Source of the DNA: Natronomonas salina
GTDB taxonomy: Archaea; Halobacteriota; Halobacteria; Halobacteriales; Haloarculaceae
Assembly (NCBI RefSeq): GCF_013391105.1
Contig: NZ_CP058335.1
Span: forward strand, 3,658,001-3,722,000
Reading direction: 5' to 3'
DNA length: 64,000 nt
Positions 1 through 10,221 of this stretch are shown here, one piece after another. Both the position numbers and the translations under genes were made by a program. Each line of letters opens with the position of its first letter. The stretch's first letter is position 1. The notes below the pieces were generated by a model. The model ran no database searches, was not told the DNA's origin, and saw only the letters and a program-made list of their open reading frames with translations.

Positions 1-1
1 C

Positions 2-358
2 TCGGCGTTCCACGAGGGCGGCGACCACGTCGCCATTCGGACGGGCCACATCGCCGGGCGGATGGCCGCCCGCGACACGATGGACGCCTACAACCGGGAG
101 TGGCACCGCGCAATCGGCGACGAGGTCCGCCGGAACTGCGTGTTCGCGGACATGGTCCGGGGGTACGAACCCGACGACTGGGACACCGTCTTCGGGCTCA
201 TCAACTCCGTCGGCGGCGGCGAGGAGGGCTTCTCGCCGTGGCGGGCGCTGCTGGCCGGCCCGACCGGCGGTCGGCTGTTCGCCGAGTACGCCTGGAAGAA
301 GCTCGGCTACCGGAACGGCGGCTACGCCCAGATCCGCGAGGACGACTACGCGCTCTGA
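2..358 (+). CDS. Geranylgeranyl reductase-like FAD oxidoreductase, C-terminal part
   Basis: This is the last 118 codons of a gene that begins upstream of the window; the frame is open from base 2. The segment SAFHEGGDHVAIRTGHIAGR is the conserved glycine-rich region near the C-terminus of geranylgeranyl reductase/FixC-type flavoproteins, where it closes over the FAD. A helical tail follows. In haloarchaea such enzymes saturate isoprenoid chains of lipids or quinones, or act on related polyprenyl substrates. The exact substrate cannot be read from this fragment, and other FAD-dependent monooxygenases of the same fold remain possible. Confidence 0.65.
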   Translation, partial: SAFHEGGDHVAIRTGHIAGRMAARDTMDAYNREWHRAIGDEVRRNCVFADMVRGYEPDDWDTVFGLINSVGGGEEGFSPWRALLAGPTGGRLFAEYAWKKLGYRNGGYAQIREDDYAL

Positions 359-655
359 CCGGCAGCCGAAAGACGATTAGGTGGCGGGCGCCTACCCCGC
401 GTGCGCACCATTAGTCCCCGCCCGAGTCGCCCGTCAGGGCAGCGATGACCGCGCGGAGAACCCAGGTGCGCGACACGCGTGACCGGAGGGTAACAGCCCT
501 GCGGTCTCGGTGGCCACACGGCCACAGAACCGCCCGGCACGAGGGTTAGCCGACCGACCGAGGCACGCTGCCTGGGGTGACGTCGGACGTTAGTGTTCCG
601 GGCGATATTGTTACTCGGTAGCCGTGCTTACAGCTAGAGGACGAGACGAAGCAAA
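359..655. other. Intergenic gap, no gene seen
   Basis: This stretch of about 300 bases separates the truncated flavoprotein gene from the convergent zinc-finger gene. I see no reading frame with convincing codon usage, no tRNA-like fold and no clear terminator. Confidence 0.4.
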
Positions 656-985
656 TCAGAACAGCGAGCGGAGCCTCCGCAGCAGCGCCACGAGACCAAG
701 GTTCCCGACCGCAGAATCGAACCTCCGACCCGCTGACGGGTCCGAATCGGACGGGTCGCGAGTATCGGCCCCGCCGGTCGTCTCGTGGACGTTGAGCCAG
801 TGGCCGCAGGTGTAACAGGCGAGGTCGCTCTCCTCGAACTCCCGGGAGTAGGTGACGGTCTCCGTCCCGCAGTTCGGGCACGGACCGTACTGGCCGAACA
901 GGTCGCTGGCCCACGCCGAGGGTTCGCCGACGGCTCCGGGTCCGGCCGCGGCGTCCGATTCCCCTCGGGACAGGCTCTCCGACAT
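656..985 (-). CDS. Small zinc-ribbon protein
   Basis: A 109-residue acidic protein with one zinc ribbon near residues 36-62: CPNC, then about 20 residues, then CYTC, giving four metal-binding cysteines. The N-terminus is Gly/Ser/Ala-rich and probably disordered. The C-terminus ends in a basic helix (ALLRRLRSLF). A TATA-like box (cattata on the minus strand near 1008-1014) lies about 28 bp before the ATG, which supports this start and a leaderless transcript. Such CPxCG microproteins are common in haloarchaea and usually of unknown role. It stands alone, not in an operon. Confidence 0.75.
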   Translation of the reverse strand: MSESLSRGESDAAAGPGAVGEPSAWASDLFGQYGPCPNCGTETVTYSREFEESDLACYTCGHWLNVHETTGGADTRDPSDSDPSAGRRFDSAVGNLGLVALLRRLRSLF

Positions 986-1208
986 TACTGCTGTATCAGT
1001 TACGGAGGTATAATGGGTTTTCTAGCGACTCAGGAATCGAGCCGTTCGATTCGGGACGGTCCGGCGACGGGGTTCGAGGGGAAGGACACCGCGGCAGATT
1101 CGAAGATGTTTCAGGAATAATTCGATAAGAGTCCCGATTCGGCAAGTAGGCGGGGAAAAGAGCGAAGATGGGTAACGTCTTCTGGACAGAATTGTACCTA
1201 TGTACTGG

Positions 1209-1218
1209 CTTTATACGA
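1209..1218 (+). promoter_or_regulatory. TATA box of glutamine amidotransferase gene
   Basis: The sequence ctttatacga lies about 29 bp before the GTG start of the next gene. This is the distance expected for a leaderless haloarchaeal transcript and helps decide that start. Confidence 0.55.
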
Positions 1219-1242
1219 TAGGCAGTTCATCCGTGACACAAC

Positions 1243-1980
1243 GTGGGACTCCGTATCGCACTCCTGAACGCAGCGCACGACGCGACCGAGACGCGGCGGA
1301 ACTTCGACCGGGAGATCGCCGCCGACCTCGACGAGTACGACGTCGTCGCGGGCGAGTATCCCGACTGTCAGCGGTACGACGCCTGCATCGTCACCGGGTC
1401 GCGCGCGTCGGTCTACTGGGACGAGCCCTGGATCGCCGAACTGAGGGAGTGGACCGCGTCGGCCGTCGAGCGCGGGCTCCCGTTCCTCGGCGTCTGCTTC
1501 GGCCACCAGCTGCTCGCCGACGCCCTCGGCGGGTCGGTCGAACCGATGGACGAGTACGAGATCGGCTACCGGACGGTCGAACACGACGGCGACGCGCCGC
1601 TCTTCGACGGCGTGGCGGAGACGTTCACCGTCTTCACGAGCCACTCGGATACGGTCGCGGCCCTCCCGGCGGGGGCGCGCCGGATCGCCGAGAACGACTA
1701 CGGGGTCCACGGCTTCCGGAAGGGCGACGTCTTCGGCGTCCAGTTCCATCCCGAGTACGACCGGGCGATGGCCGAACGGGTGGCGTCCTCGAAGGACGAA
1801 CTGCCCGCGGCGCGCCGCGAGCGGGTCCTCGAGGGCATCGACCGCGAGAACTACCTCGCCGCCCGCGAGGCGACGACCGTCTTCGACAACTTCCTCTCGT
1901 ACGTCCGCGCGAGGCCGTCGACCGAGGACGCGACGGCTTCGAACGCGGACGCGGCGGCCCACGGCGCAGCCGACGACTGA
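1243..1980 (+). CDS. Class I glutamine amidotransferase (GMP synthase-like)
   Basis: A 245-residue stand-alone class I (triad) glutamine amidotransferase domain. It has the nucleophile elbow GVCFGHQ (Cys85) and the His/Glu pair in QFHPEYD (His169, Glu171), so the triad is complete. It hydrolyses glutamine to glutamate and ammonia, but the acceptor domain is absent. Similar proteins are annotated GMP synthase subunit A-like or gamma-glutamyl hydrolase-like, and the true acceptor is unknown. The start is GTG; a TATA box 29 bp upstream supports it. The acidic, alanine-rich tail after about residue 225 is typical of halophilic proteins. It is monocistronic; katG follows with its own promoter. Confidence 0.85.
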   Translation: MGLRIALLNAAHDATETRRNFDREIAADLDEYDVVAGEYPDCQRYDACIVTGSRASVYWDEPWIAELREWTASAVERGLPFLGVCFGHQLLADALGGSVEPMDEYEIGYRTVEHDGDAPLFDGVAETFTVFTSHSDTVAALPAGARRIAENDYGVHGFRKGDVFGVQFHPEYDRAMAERVASSKDELPAARRERVLEGIDRENYLAAREATTVFDNFLSYVRARPSTEDATASNADAAAHGAADD

Positions 1981-2046
1981 CGCGGGCTGGTTCTCCGGGC
2001 CGATTCCGGCGTCAGATAGAAATGTCGACGCGACGAATCTAGCTGA

Positions 2047-4380
<2,334 letters not shown>

Positions 4381-4388
4381 AGTCGACT

Positions 4389-4412
4389 GCGGCCCTCTCG
4401 AATGAGGGCCGC
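4389..4412 (+). terminator. Hairpin after katG
   Basis: A perfect 9-bp inverted repeat (gcggccctc / gagggccgc) with a 6-base loop starts 8 bases after the katG stop. No T-run follows directly, so it may stabilise the 3' end rather than stop transcription. Confidence 0.5.
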
Positions 4413-4547
4413 ATTCGCCGTCTCAGTGGCGGCTAGCTGCGGTCCCGATTCCGATTCCATTCCCGATACGTTCTCGTTTCCGGCTCCGGACTCGCTGCCG
4501 CAACTGTGACGTGAAGTCGTGTCGATCTGTTCTTCGCTCGCCCGCCG

Positions 4548-5468
4548 CTACACCTGCTCGACTACCTCCTCGGCGAAGCGGGTGAGTTCGCGTTCGGGGT
4601 CATCTCCCCCCGTCGAGACGAGCACGTGGTCGACGCCCAGCGCCTGGAGCTCCCGGAAGTAGTCGACGAACCAGTCGCTGCCGGCGCGGAAGCCGAGGTG
4701 GACGTGCTCGGGGTCGGCCGCCGGGTCGTCGGCGAGTTCCGTCCGGACCGCCATGGCGTAGGGCTTCCCGCCGGCCGCCGCCCGCCAGTCCTCGAGGTAC
4801 GACTCGAGGGTGTCCTTCGGGAGGTGGTAGAACAGCCAGCCGTCGCCGTTCGCCCCGATCCAGTCGACGGTCTGCCGGGCGTGGCCGGTCGGCAGCAGCG
4901 GGACGGTCTCGGCGGTCGGCTTCGGCACCAGGTCAAGGTCGCCGTCCAGCCGGCCCCACGAGCCCTTGACCTCGGGGAAGTCCTCGCGCCAGAGCGTCCG
5001 GAGCAGGTCGACGTGCTCGCGGAACAGCTCGCCGCGGGCCTCGCGGTCGACGTCGAAGGCGTCGAACTCGGGGTCGCGGTCCCCCGTCGCGACGCCGAGG
5101 ACGAGCCGCCCCTCGGAGAGCCGGTCGAGGCCGGCGGCCGCCTTCGCGACGTGGACGGGGTGGCGGACCGGGAGGACGACGCTCGCGGTGCCGAGCGCGA
5201 CCCCGTCGGTGTGGGCCGCGACGTGGCCCAGCCAGGTCCAGGGATCGAACGTCTGGCCCGCGTCGCCGAACCGGGGCCAGTACAGCGGTACGTCGCGGGC
5301 CCACAGCGCGTCGAAGCCGACGGACTCGGCGTGGGCCGCCAGCGCCATCTCGCGGTCGACGTCTGGCCGGGACTCCCGGACGCCCGTCAACGGGAACCCG
5401 GTCCCGAAGGTGAGGCCGTCGCCGCCGAACAGCCGCTCGTAGCCAGCGTTCTCGTGGTCCGGGGTCAC
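4548..5468 (-). CDS. LLM-class flavin-dependent oxidoreductase
   Basis: A 306-residue single-domain luciferase-like monooxygenase/reductase of the TIM-barrel LLM fold. Family marks include the N-terminal strand GLTFGTGFPL, the helix with SVGFDALWARD, ALGTASVVLPVRHPVHVAKAAA, and LSEGRLVLGVATGDRDPEFD. The family uses FMN or F420; haloarchaea have both, and the sequence alone does not decide. It is convergent with katG and adjacent to the anaerobic island but has no palindromic operator. The start is GTG. The substrate is unknown. Confidence 0.85.
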   Translation of the reverse strand: MTPDHENAGYERLFGGDGLTFGTGFPLTGVRESRPDVDREMALAAHAESVGFDALWARDVPLYWPRFGDAGQTFDPWTWLGHVAAHTDGVALGTASVVLPVRHPVHVAKAAAGLDRLSEGRLVLGVATGDRDPEFDAFDVDREARGELFREHVDLLRTLWREDFPEVKGSWGRLDGDLDLVPKPTAETVPLLPTGHARQTVDWIGANGDGWLFYHLPKDTLESYLEDWRAAAGGKPYAMAVRTELADDPAADPEHVHLGFRAGSDWFVDYFRELQALGVDHVLVSTGGDDPERELTRFAEEVVEQV

Positions 5469-5518
5469 GACTGTCCGTCGGGACCCACGGGATATGGCAC
5501 CTGCGGTCGGTCGACTGC

Positions 5519-5824
5519 TCAGTCGTCGACCCTGGGCGCGAGGACGAGCAGCGCCGTCGCGTCGGTGACGGCGGTCGGCGATATCTCCTGGTCGCCGTCG
5601 AAGCGGATCACCTCGCCCGCCTCGAGTTCGTGGACGTCGTCGCCGAGCGCCAGTTCGACGGTCCCCTCGAGGAGGTGCAGCACGATCTGCCGATCCGGGT
5701 GGCGGTGCGGGGGGACGGCCTCGCCCGCACCGAGGGAGAGCCTGATCGTCTTCGGCTCGTCGCCGGGGAAGAGGTTCGCGTGCGGGGTCGATTCGAGGTC
5801 CGACAGCGATGTTACGTTCGGCAC
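5519..5824 (-). CDS. Cupin-domain protein of the denitrification island
   Basis: A small single-domain cupin of 101 residues from the GTG chosen here, or 110 from an in-frame ATG at 5851. The metal-site motif PHRHPDRQIVLHLLEGTVEL matches cupin motif 1 (two His and a Gln/Glu-type ligand set). The second motif is weaker. The GTG start places the upstream palindrome exactly 39 bp away, as for other genes of the island; the ATG would place it at only 12 bp. The role is unknown. Small cupins near denitrification genes may bind a metal or sense a ligand; that is inference. Confidence 0.75.
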   Translation of the reverse strand: MPNVTSLSDLESTPHANLFPGDEPKTIRLSLGAGEAVPPHRHPDRQIVLHLLEGTVELALGDDVHELEAGEVIRFDGDQEISPTAVTDATALLVLAPRVDD

Positions 5825-5862
5825 GGGCGACGGTAGGCGACCGACGGCCATCGCTTCGGCCC

Positions 5863-5874
5863 CGAAGATGTTCG
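5863..5874. promoter_or_regulatory. NarO-type palindrome upstream of cupin gene
   Basis: The sequence cgaagatgttcg is one mismatch from a perfect CGAAC-NN-GTTCG repeat. It lies 39 bp before the cupin GTG on the minus strand. See the finding on the operator family. Confidence 0.65.
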
Positions 5875-5940
5875 GGGCGGACGGGGCTGGCCCTCTCGGA
5901 CCGGGCTGCGGAGAAAGGAGTGGGATAACGGTGGTCCGGG

Positions 5941-6453
5941 TTACTCGACGACGATGCCGCCGCGCATGCCGGAGCTCTTGTGCGGGTTGCAGTAGTAGCG
6001 GACGTTCCCCGCCTCGTCGAAGGTCTGTTCGAACGATTCGCCCTCGTCGCTGTAGAGGTCGCTCTCGAAGCCGCCGTCCTCGTCGACGACGTTGTGGGCC
6101 CCGCCCGCGCCGCTCCACTCCCAGACGACGGTGGTGCCGCTGTCGATCCGGATCGCCGCCGGGGCGAAGGCCAGCCCGTTGGGGCCGCCGCCGACCTCGA
6201 CGGTCACCTCGCTCTCGCCGGTGTGGTCGGCGAGGGAGCCGTCGTACTCGTTGGCGCCGGAGAGGTAGTCGTCGATCTCGCCGGGGACGTCGCCACCGCC
6301 GCCGCCGTTCCCGCCGTCGGTGCCGTCGTCGCCGTCGGTGCCGTCGTCGCCGTTCCCGTTGCCGCCGCTGCCGCCGGTACAGCCGGCGACGGCCGGTGCC
6401 ACGGCAGACGCTGCGGCGAGCTTGACGAAGGTTCGTCGATTGGTGCCGTTCAT
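5941..6453 (-). CDS. Halocyanin (membrane-anchored blue copper protein)
   Basis: A 170-residue type-1 copper protein, a small electron carrier on the outer face of the membrane. The N-terminus has a twin-arginine signal (NRRTFVKLAAA) followed by a lipobox-like AGC at about residues 23-25, so the cysteine is probably lipidated. A Gly/Asp linker of about 30 residues follows, then one cupredoxin domain. The copper ligands are His in GGAHNVV and Cys-His-Met in YYCNPHKSSGM. Its place among nos and NarO-controlled genes suggests it feeds electrons to a copper nitrite or nitrous oxide reductase. The TATA-like tttatcc lies about 32 bp upstream, and a palindrome pair lies about 100 bp upstream. Confidence 0.92.
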   Translation of the reverse strand: MNGTNRRTFVKLAAASAVAPAVAGCTGGSGGNGNGDDGTDGDDGTDGGNGGGGGDVPGEIDDYLSGANEYDGSLADHTGESEVTVEVGGGPNGLAFAPAAIRIDSGTTVVWEWSGAGGAHNVVDEDGGFESDLYSDEGESFEQTFDEAGNVRYYCNPHKSSGMRGGIVVE

Positions 6454-6481
6454 GGTACACTTCAGCGTAACCGGCGAACGT

Positions 6482-6489
6482 GGATAAAC
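6482..6489 (-). promoter_or_regulatory. Halocyanin TATA box
   Basis: On the minus strand this reads gtttatcc, centred about 32 bp before the halocyanin ATG. It fits a leaderless transcript. Confidence 0.5.
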
Positions 6490-6551
6490 AGGGGACGCTG
6501 GTCCCACGCGCTGGGACACCCCCCGCTGCTTATCCCGTGGACCCGGCGAGG

Positions 6552-6580
6552 CGAACGTGTTCGCCACGCGACCGTGTTCG
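6552..6580. promoter_or_regulatory. NarO-type palindrome pair between halocyanin and DUF7521-like genes
   Basis: Two sites 17 bp apart: cgaacgtgttcg at 6552-6563 with intact half-sites, and cgaccgtgttcg at 6569-6580 with one mismatch. They sit between divergent genes, 99 bp from the halocyanin ATG and about 105 bp before the GTG of the membrane-protein gene. They could serve either or both. Confidence 0.55.
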
Positions 6581-6684
6581 GGGGCCTCCCACCGAGTGAG
6601 ACACCGGTGTACCGTTGAAGGCTCCGTCCGGGCAAGTTGCGGTATGCACACGACTCAGCCCGCGGACGCTACGGAGGGTGGACC

Positions 6685-7002
6685 GTGACCCCGGAACAGC
6701 TCCAGCTGGCCATCGTCGCGGCCAACACGGCGACGCTGGTCGCCGGCGGCTTCGTCACGCTGCTGGCGTTCCGCGCCCACCGACGGACGGGCTCGCGGTC
6801 GCTCCGGGCGCTCACCGTCGGCCTCGGCTGCATCACCGCGGGCACGCTGCTCGGCGGCCTGCTCCACCAGTCCGGCGTCGCGCCGCTCCTCGTGGGCGTC
6901 ACCGTCCAGAGCGTCTGCATCGCCCTCGGGTTCCTGCTGCTCGGCTGGTCGCTCGTCCGCAACCGGGAGGCCGACGTCGAACCCAGGCTCCCGGCGCCCT
7001 GA
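6685..7002 (+). CDS. Small membrane protein (DUF7521-like)
   Basis: About 105 residues with three predicted membrane spans, separated by the basic stretch RAHRRTGSRSLRAL and a central GCITAGTLLGGLLHQSG. The pattern matches a short haloarchaeal membrane family often found beside regulators and electron carriers. I chose the GTG in ACGGAGGGTGGACCGTG because it has a purine-rich sequence before it and the homologous region begins there. In another frame a 14-codon ATG reading frame (6644-6688) ends at a TGA overlapping this GTG, which could couple translation. Function unknown. Confidence 0.65.
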   Translation: MTPEQLQLAIVAANTATLVAGGFVTLLAFRAHRRTGSRSLRALTVGLGCITAGTLLGGLLHQSGVAPLLVGVTVQSVCIALGFLLLGWSLVRNREADVEPRLPAP

Positions 7003-7003
7003 T

Positions 7004-8182
7004 TCAGAAGCCGCGTTCCGCGAAGACTACGCCCAGAACCGCCGCGTGGACCAGTGCGCCGAGTACCGCGACCCACCGGCCGACGAGGACGGCAGCGTCG
7101 ACGCCGGCGAGCAGTCCGATCACCTCGGCGCCGAGCCCGGCGGCGAGCAGCGCGACCGCCGCGGCCGCGGTCCGGTCGTCGACCCGGCGGACCGTCGCGA
7201 CGGCCGGCGGGTAGAACTGGTAGTTGACGCCGACGATGGCCAGGCCGAGGAAGCCGAGCAGCGCGACGCGAGCGTGGGCCTCAGCCACCCTCGCGTCGAC
7301 GCCCGCCGTCGCCATGTGGAGGCCCAGGAGGGCAACGACGGCGCCGTAGCAGACTGCCACGCCGACTACGTACAGCCCGATTCGCCGCCGGTCGCTCCGC
7401 CGGAACATGTCGAGGTACGCCGCGGTGAACCCGAGTAGCGCGACGGCCTGGAGGGCGGCGCCGAGTACGAACGGCCGGCCGTCGAGGAAGTACGTCGCCA
7501 GCAGGATCGGTCCGGCAGCCGCCGCGGGGAGCACGACCGCGACGAGTGATCGCCGCGGCGTGACGACGAGGAACCGCGGGAGCAGCCGGAAGCCGACGGC
7601 GAAGAGCAGCAGCGCCGCGCCGCCGGCGGCCAGCAGGTGCGTCACGGGCGGCCCGGCGGCGGGCAGCGGCGCGTCGACGCCGACCGCGGCCAGCGCCGGG
7701 AGCGCGGCGCCCAGGAGGACGTAGAGGAGCGCGACGGGGACGAAGGCGTTGGCGAAGCGGTCGACCGGGCGGCGGTCGGCCTTCGCCTCGGCGGTCCCGG
7801 TCTCGCGGCCGGTGAGGTTGTCGCGGACGCTGTAGGCGAGGGCGCCGACGAGGACCGCACAGCCGAGCGCCCAGGCCGCCGCGCCCGCGCCGCCCCAGTC
7901 CGGACCGCCGGCGGCGTCGACCGCCAGCGCGGCGGTCCCGCCGGCAGCCAGCGGGAGGTGGACCGCCGGCGCGTGGGAAACGGCCAGCTCCCGGTCGAAG
8001 TACGACGGCACCAGCGAGTAGGCCTTCCCGAAGACGACGTGGAAGACGAAGCCCTGGAGGCCGACGACGACCGCGAACCGGCGGCCGGCACCGAGGGCGA
8101 CGCCGACCTGCCAGACGACGAACCACGCGACGCTGGCGGCGACGAACAGCCGCGTCCAGCGCGAGACGGTGGCCGCGCTCAT
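7004..8182 (-). CDS. Multi-spanning membrane protein, heme-copper oxidase subunit I/NnrS-like
   Basis: A 392-residue protein with about 12 hydrophobic spans and very short loops. Conserved-looking polar marks inside the membrane include AEAHARVALLGFLGLAIVGV followed by NYQFYPP, plus histidines in HAPAVHLPLAA, VTHLLAAGG and LLGLHMA. These resemble orphan heme-copper oxidase subunit I-like and NnrS proteins that accompany nitric oxide metabolism. It is distantly similar in layout to the protein at 10723-12030. The complete set of six oxidase ligand histidines is not evident, so catalysis is not claimed. It probably shares the transcript started upstream of the MoaD-like gene, 19 bp away. Confidence 0.6.
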   Translation of the reverse strand: MSAATVSRWTRLFVAASVAWFVVWQVGVALGAGRRFAVVVGLQGFVFHVVFGKAYSLVPSYFDRELAVSHAPAVHLPLAAGGTAALAVDAAGGPDWGGAGAAAWALGCAVLVGALAYSVRDNLTGRETGTAEAKADRRPVDRFANAFVPVALLYVLLGAALPALAAVGVDAPLPAAGPPVTHLLAAGGAALLLFAVGFRLLPRFLVVTPRRSLVAVVLPAAAAGPILLATYFLDGRPFVLGAALQAVALLGFTAAYLDMFRRSDRRRIGLYVVGVAVCYGAVVALLGLHMATAGVDARVAEAHARVALLGFLGLAIVGVNYQFYPPAVATVRRVDDRTAAAAVALLAAGLGAEVIGLLAGVDAAVLVGRWVAVLGALVHAAVLGVVFAERGF

Positions 8183-8201
8183 CCGTCACGACCGACGGCG
8201 G

Positions 8202-8617
8202 TCAGCAGCAAAAGATGAAGGGGTACATGAGCGCGACGCGGTCGCCGTCGGTCAGGGGAGTGTCGAGCCCCTCGAGGTGCTCGTTGAACCGGCCGTTGAC
8301 GGCGACCCTGGCGAACGCGCGGGTCTGCTCGCCCTCGGGGTTCTTCTTCCAGGTCCCCGGCGGGTCGTCCTCGGTCGGCACCCAGCCGTGGGCGGTCGCC
8401 TCGTCCTCGGTCTCCGCGATGAGGAGGTCCGCGACGTCGTACTCGGCGAAGAACGCGTCGAGGAACGCCCGGAGGGTCTCGCCCTCGAAGGTGAAGTCGA
8501 GCTGCTTGCGGCCGATCTCGGTGCGGACGTGCCCCGTACAGCGGACGTCCACCGTCTCGTCCCGTCGGCGTCGCGGGCGTCCTCGGCGTCGGTCCCGGTG
8601 CGCTCGTCGGTGCTCAT
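8202..8617 (-). pseudogene. MoaD/ThiS-like beta-grasp protein with frameshift
   Basis: The beta-grasp domain is encoded in frame down to 8202. It includes GHVRTEIGRKQLDFTFEGET, VAVNGRFNEHLEGLDTPLTD and a terminal DGDRVALMYPFIFCC. The natural-looking ATG at 8617 begins MSTDERTGTDAEDARDADG in another frame; restoring one G in the run complementary to 8561-8563 would join the two parts (D-G-D-E-T-V-D-V). Without a frameshift the protein would start at a GTG at 8552 (116 residues). The C-terminus lacks the Gly-Gly used for sulfur or peptide transfer and ends Phe-Cys-Cys instead. The palindrome 39 bp before 8617 supports 8617 as the true start. This may be an assembly error rather than a dead gene. 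Confidence 0.65.
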
Positions 8618-8655
8618 ACCCGGACGTACGTCCCGGAGAGAGAAACCCGCCGTCC

Positions 8656-8667
8656 CGAACATGTTCG
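8656..8667. promoter_or_regulatory. NarO-type palindrome upstream of MoaD-like gene
   Basis: The sequence cgaacatgttcg is a perfect 12-bp palindrome. It lies 39 bp before the ATG at 8617 on the minus strand, and also between that gene and the stop of the radical SAM gene at 8678. Confidence 0.75.
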
Positions 8668-8677
8668 CCGACGTCCG

Positions 8678-9880
8678 TCAGTCCGCGCCGACTGTCGGCC
8701 GACTTCCCTGTCGCTCCTCGGGGCGGAGGTAACACTGCGGGTCGGGGCCGAAGAGGCCGTCGCCGACCGCCAGCGAGCGCAACCGGGAGCCGCCACGGCA
8801 GACGTCCCGGTAGCGGCAGTCGGCGCACTTGCCCGTCAGGCTCGCCGGGCGGTCGCGGAGCGTCGACAGCAGCGGGTTCGACTCGTCGCTCCAGATCTCG
8901 CCGAACGGTCGGTCCCGGACGTTGCCGAGGCTGTAGGAGCGCCAGAACTGCGTGGGGTGGACGTTGCCGAGGCAGTCGACGGCCGCCACGCGCTCGCCGG
9001 CCGGGTCGCCGCCGTTCCGGCGGAGCCGCTCGTACACCCGCCGGGCGGTCTCCTCGCCGAAGGTCTCCCGGGCGTACTCGACGAGGAAGGCGGCGTCGGC
9101 GTAGTTGCCGACCAGCAGCGTCTCGATGCCGTCGCCGTCGCGGTGGGAAGCCACGGTCCGGTCGCAGACGGTGCGGACGACCTCGCGGCGCCGCCCGTCG
9201 TCGAGGTCCACCGAGCCGAGGTCGGCGCCCCGGCCGCTGTAGGCGAGGTGGTAGAAGCAGAAGCGGTCGACGCCGACGTCCCGGAGGAGGTCGACGACGC
9301 CCGGCAGGTCGTCGACGTTCTCGCCGGTCACCGTGTACCGGAGGCCGGTCTTGAGGCCGACGTCCAGGCAGGCCTCGATGCCCTCGACGGCCGCGTCGAA
9401 GGCGCCCTCGACCCCGCGGAACGCGTCGTTGCGCTCCGGCAGCCCGTCCACCGAGACGCCGGCGTAGGCCAGTCCGGCGTCCTTCAGCCGTCGGGCTCGC
9501 TCCCGCGTCAGCAGCGTCCCGTTGGTGGACAGCACGGGTCGGAGCCCCTCGTCGGCGGCGTGGGCGACCAGCTCCAGGAGGTCGTCGCGGACCAGCGGCT
9601 CGCCACCGGAGAACAGCACGACCGGGACGCCGTAGTCGGCGAGGTCCGACAGCAGGCGCCTGCCCTCGGCCGTCGACAGTTCGTCGCTCCGCGGCTCGGG
9701 GCCCGCGCCGGCGTAGCAGTGGACGCACTCGAGGTTACAGCGGTTCGTGGTGTTCCAGACGACGACCGGTCGCCGCTGCGGGGCCGCCGAGACCGGGTCG
9801 GCGCTCCCGGTGTCGACGTCGTAGCGGAGCCGGTTGCCGCCGGCGTCGTGGCCGCAGAGCAGCGTGCTGACGGAGATCAT
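8678..9880 (-). CDS. Radical SAM/SPASM protein of the denitrification island
   Basis: A 400-residue enzyme. The radical SAM cluster motif is CNLECVHC (CX3CX2C) at about residues 48-55, with the SAM-binding GGEPL shortly after. The C-terminal SPASM region carries further cysteines (VDCLGNVHP, GKCADCRYRDVCRGGSR and DPQCYLRPEE), so auxiliary Fe-S clusters are expected. This architecture is shared with NirJ/AhbD heme-modifying enzymes and with peptide-modifying SPASM enzymes. It is transcribed with the PaaB-like gene just upstream (2-bp gap), whose family is known as an rSAM partner. Its substrate is unknown. Confidence 0.8.
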   Translation of the reverse strand: MISVSTLLCGHDAGGNRLRYDVDTGSADPVSAAPQRRPVVVWNTTNRCNLECVHCYAGAGPEPRSDELSTAEGRRLLSDLADYGVPVVLFSGGEPLVRDDLLELVAHAADEGLRPVLSTNGTLLTRERARRLKDAGLAYAGVSVDGLPERNDAFRGVEGAFDAAVEGIEACLDVGLKTGLRYTVTGENVDDLPGVVDLLRDVGVDRFCFYHLAYSGRGADLGSVDLDDGRRREVVRTVCDRTVASHRDGDGIETLLVGNYADAAFLVEYARETFGEETARRVYERLRRNGGDPAGERVAAVDCLGNVHPTQFWRSYSLGNVRDRPFGEIWSDESNPLLSTLRDRPASLTGKCADCRYRDVCRGGSRLRSLAVGDGLFGPDPQCYLRPEERQGSRPTVGAD

Positions 9881-9882
9881 CG

Positions 9883-10185
9883 TCAGGACCACTCCCGCGT
9901 CCGGGGCTCCTCGCCGGTCGGGTCGGACGCCGGCCGCCGCTCCTCGGCGAGGTCGTGGCTCGTGTACCGCGAGACCGCCGCCGACGGACAGATCCACAGG
10001 TCGCTCGCGTACCAGGCGAACAGCCGCGAGGCGAGGTCGTGTGCGTCGTCGGGAGTCGGGGCGCGGACGCTCCCGGCGTGATGGAGCGGTTCGCCGGCGG
10101 ACTCCCTGACGAAGACCTCCCACTCGCGGCCCCTGGGGGCGCGGTCCCCGTCGTCGACGCGGTCTCGGTCGGGTCGTTCGACCAT
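9883..10185 (-). CDS. Htur_1727-family rSAM partner protein (PaaB-like)
   Basis: A 100-residue protein encoded directly before the radical SAM gene. It matches the haloarchaeal Htur_1727 family, named as an rSAM-partnered candidate peptide. The core WEVFVRESAGEPLHHAGSVR, A..LFAWYASDLWICPSAAV closely follows PaaB, the small structural subunit of the phenylacetyl-CoA epoxygenase (EVFVR...GLSHxHxGSLxAxD...IWVV). That suggests a folded partner or chaperone rather than a cleaved precursor; this is inference. A palindromic operator lies 37 bp upstream. Confidence 0.7.
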   Translation of the reverse strand: MVERPDRDRVDDGDRAPRGREWEVFVRESAGEPLHHAGSVRAPTPDDAHDLASRLFAWYASDLWICPSAAVSRYTSHDLAEERRPASDPTGEEPRTREWS

Positions 10186-10221
10186 ACGCGGGGTCCGGCC
10201 GTGTCCGGCAAGGCCGCTGTC

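Noticed and set aside
6020..6034. Cgaacgattcg inside the halocyanin gene as another NarO-type site
   Set aside because: It has a shorter core, lies within coding sequence and is not at a suitable distance from any start codon.
9883..10185. Htur_1727-family protein as a cleaved RiPP precursor
   Set aside because: It has no core-peptide-like end and matches a folded PaaB-type domain along its length; I list it as a partner protein instead.
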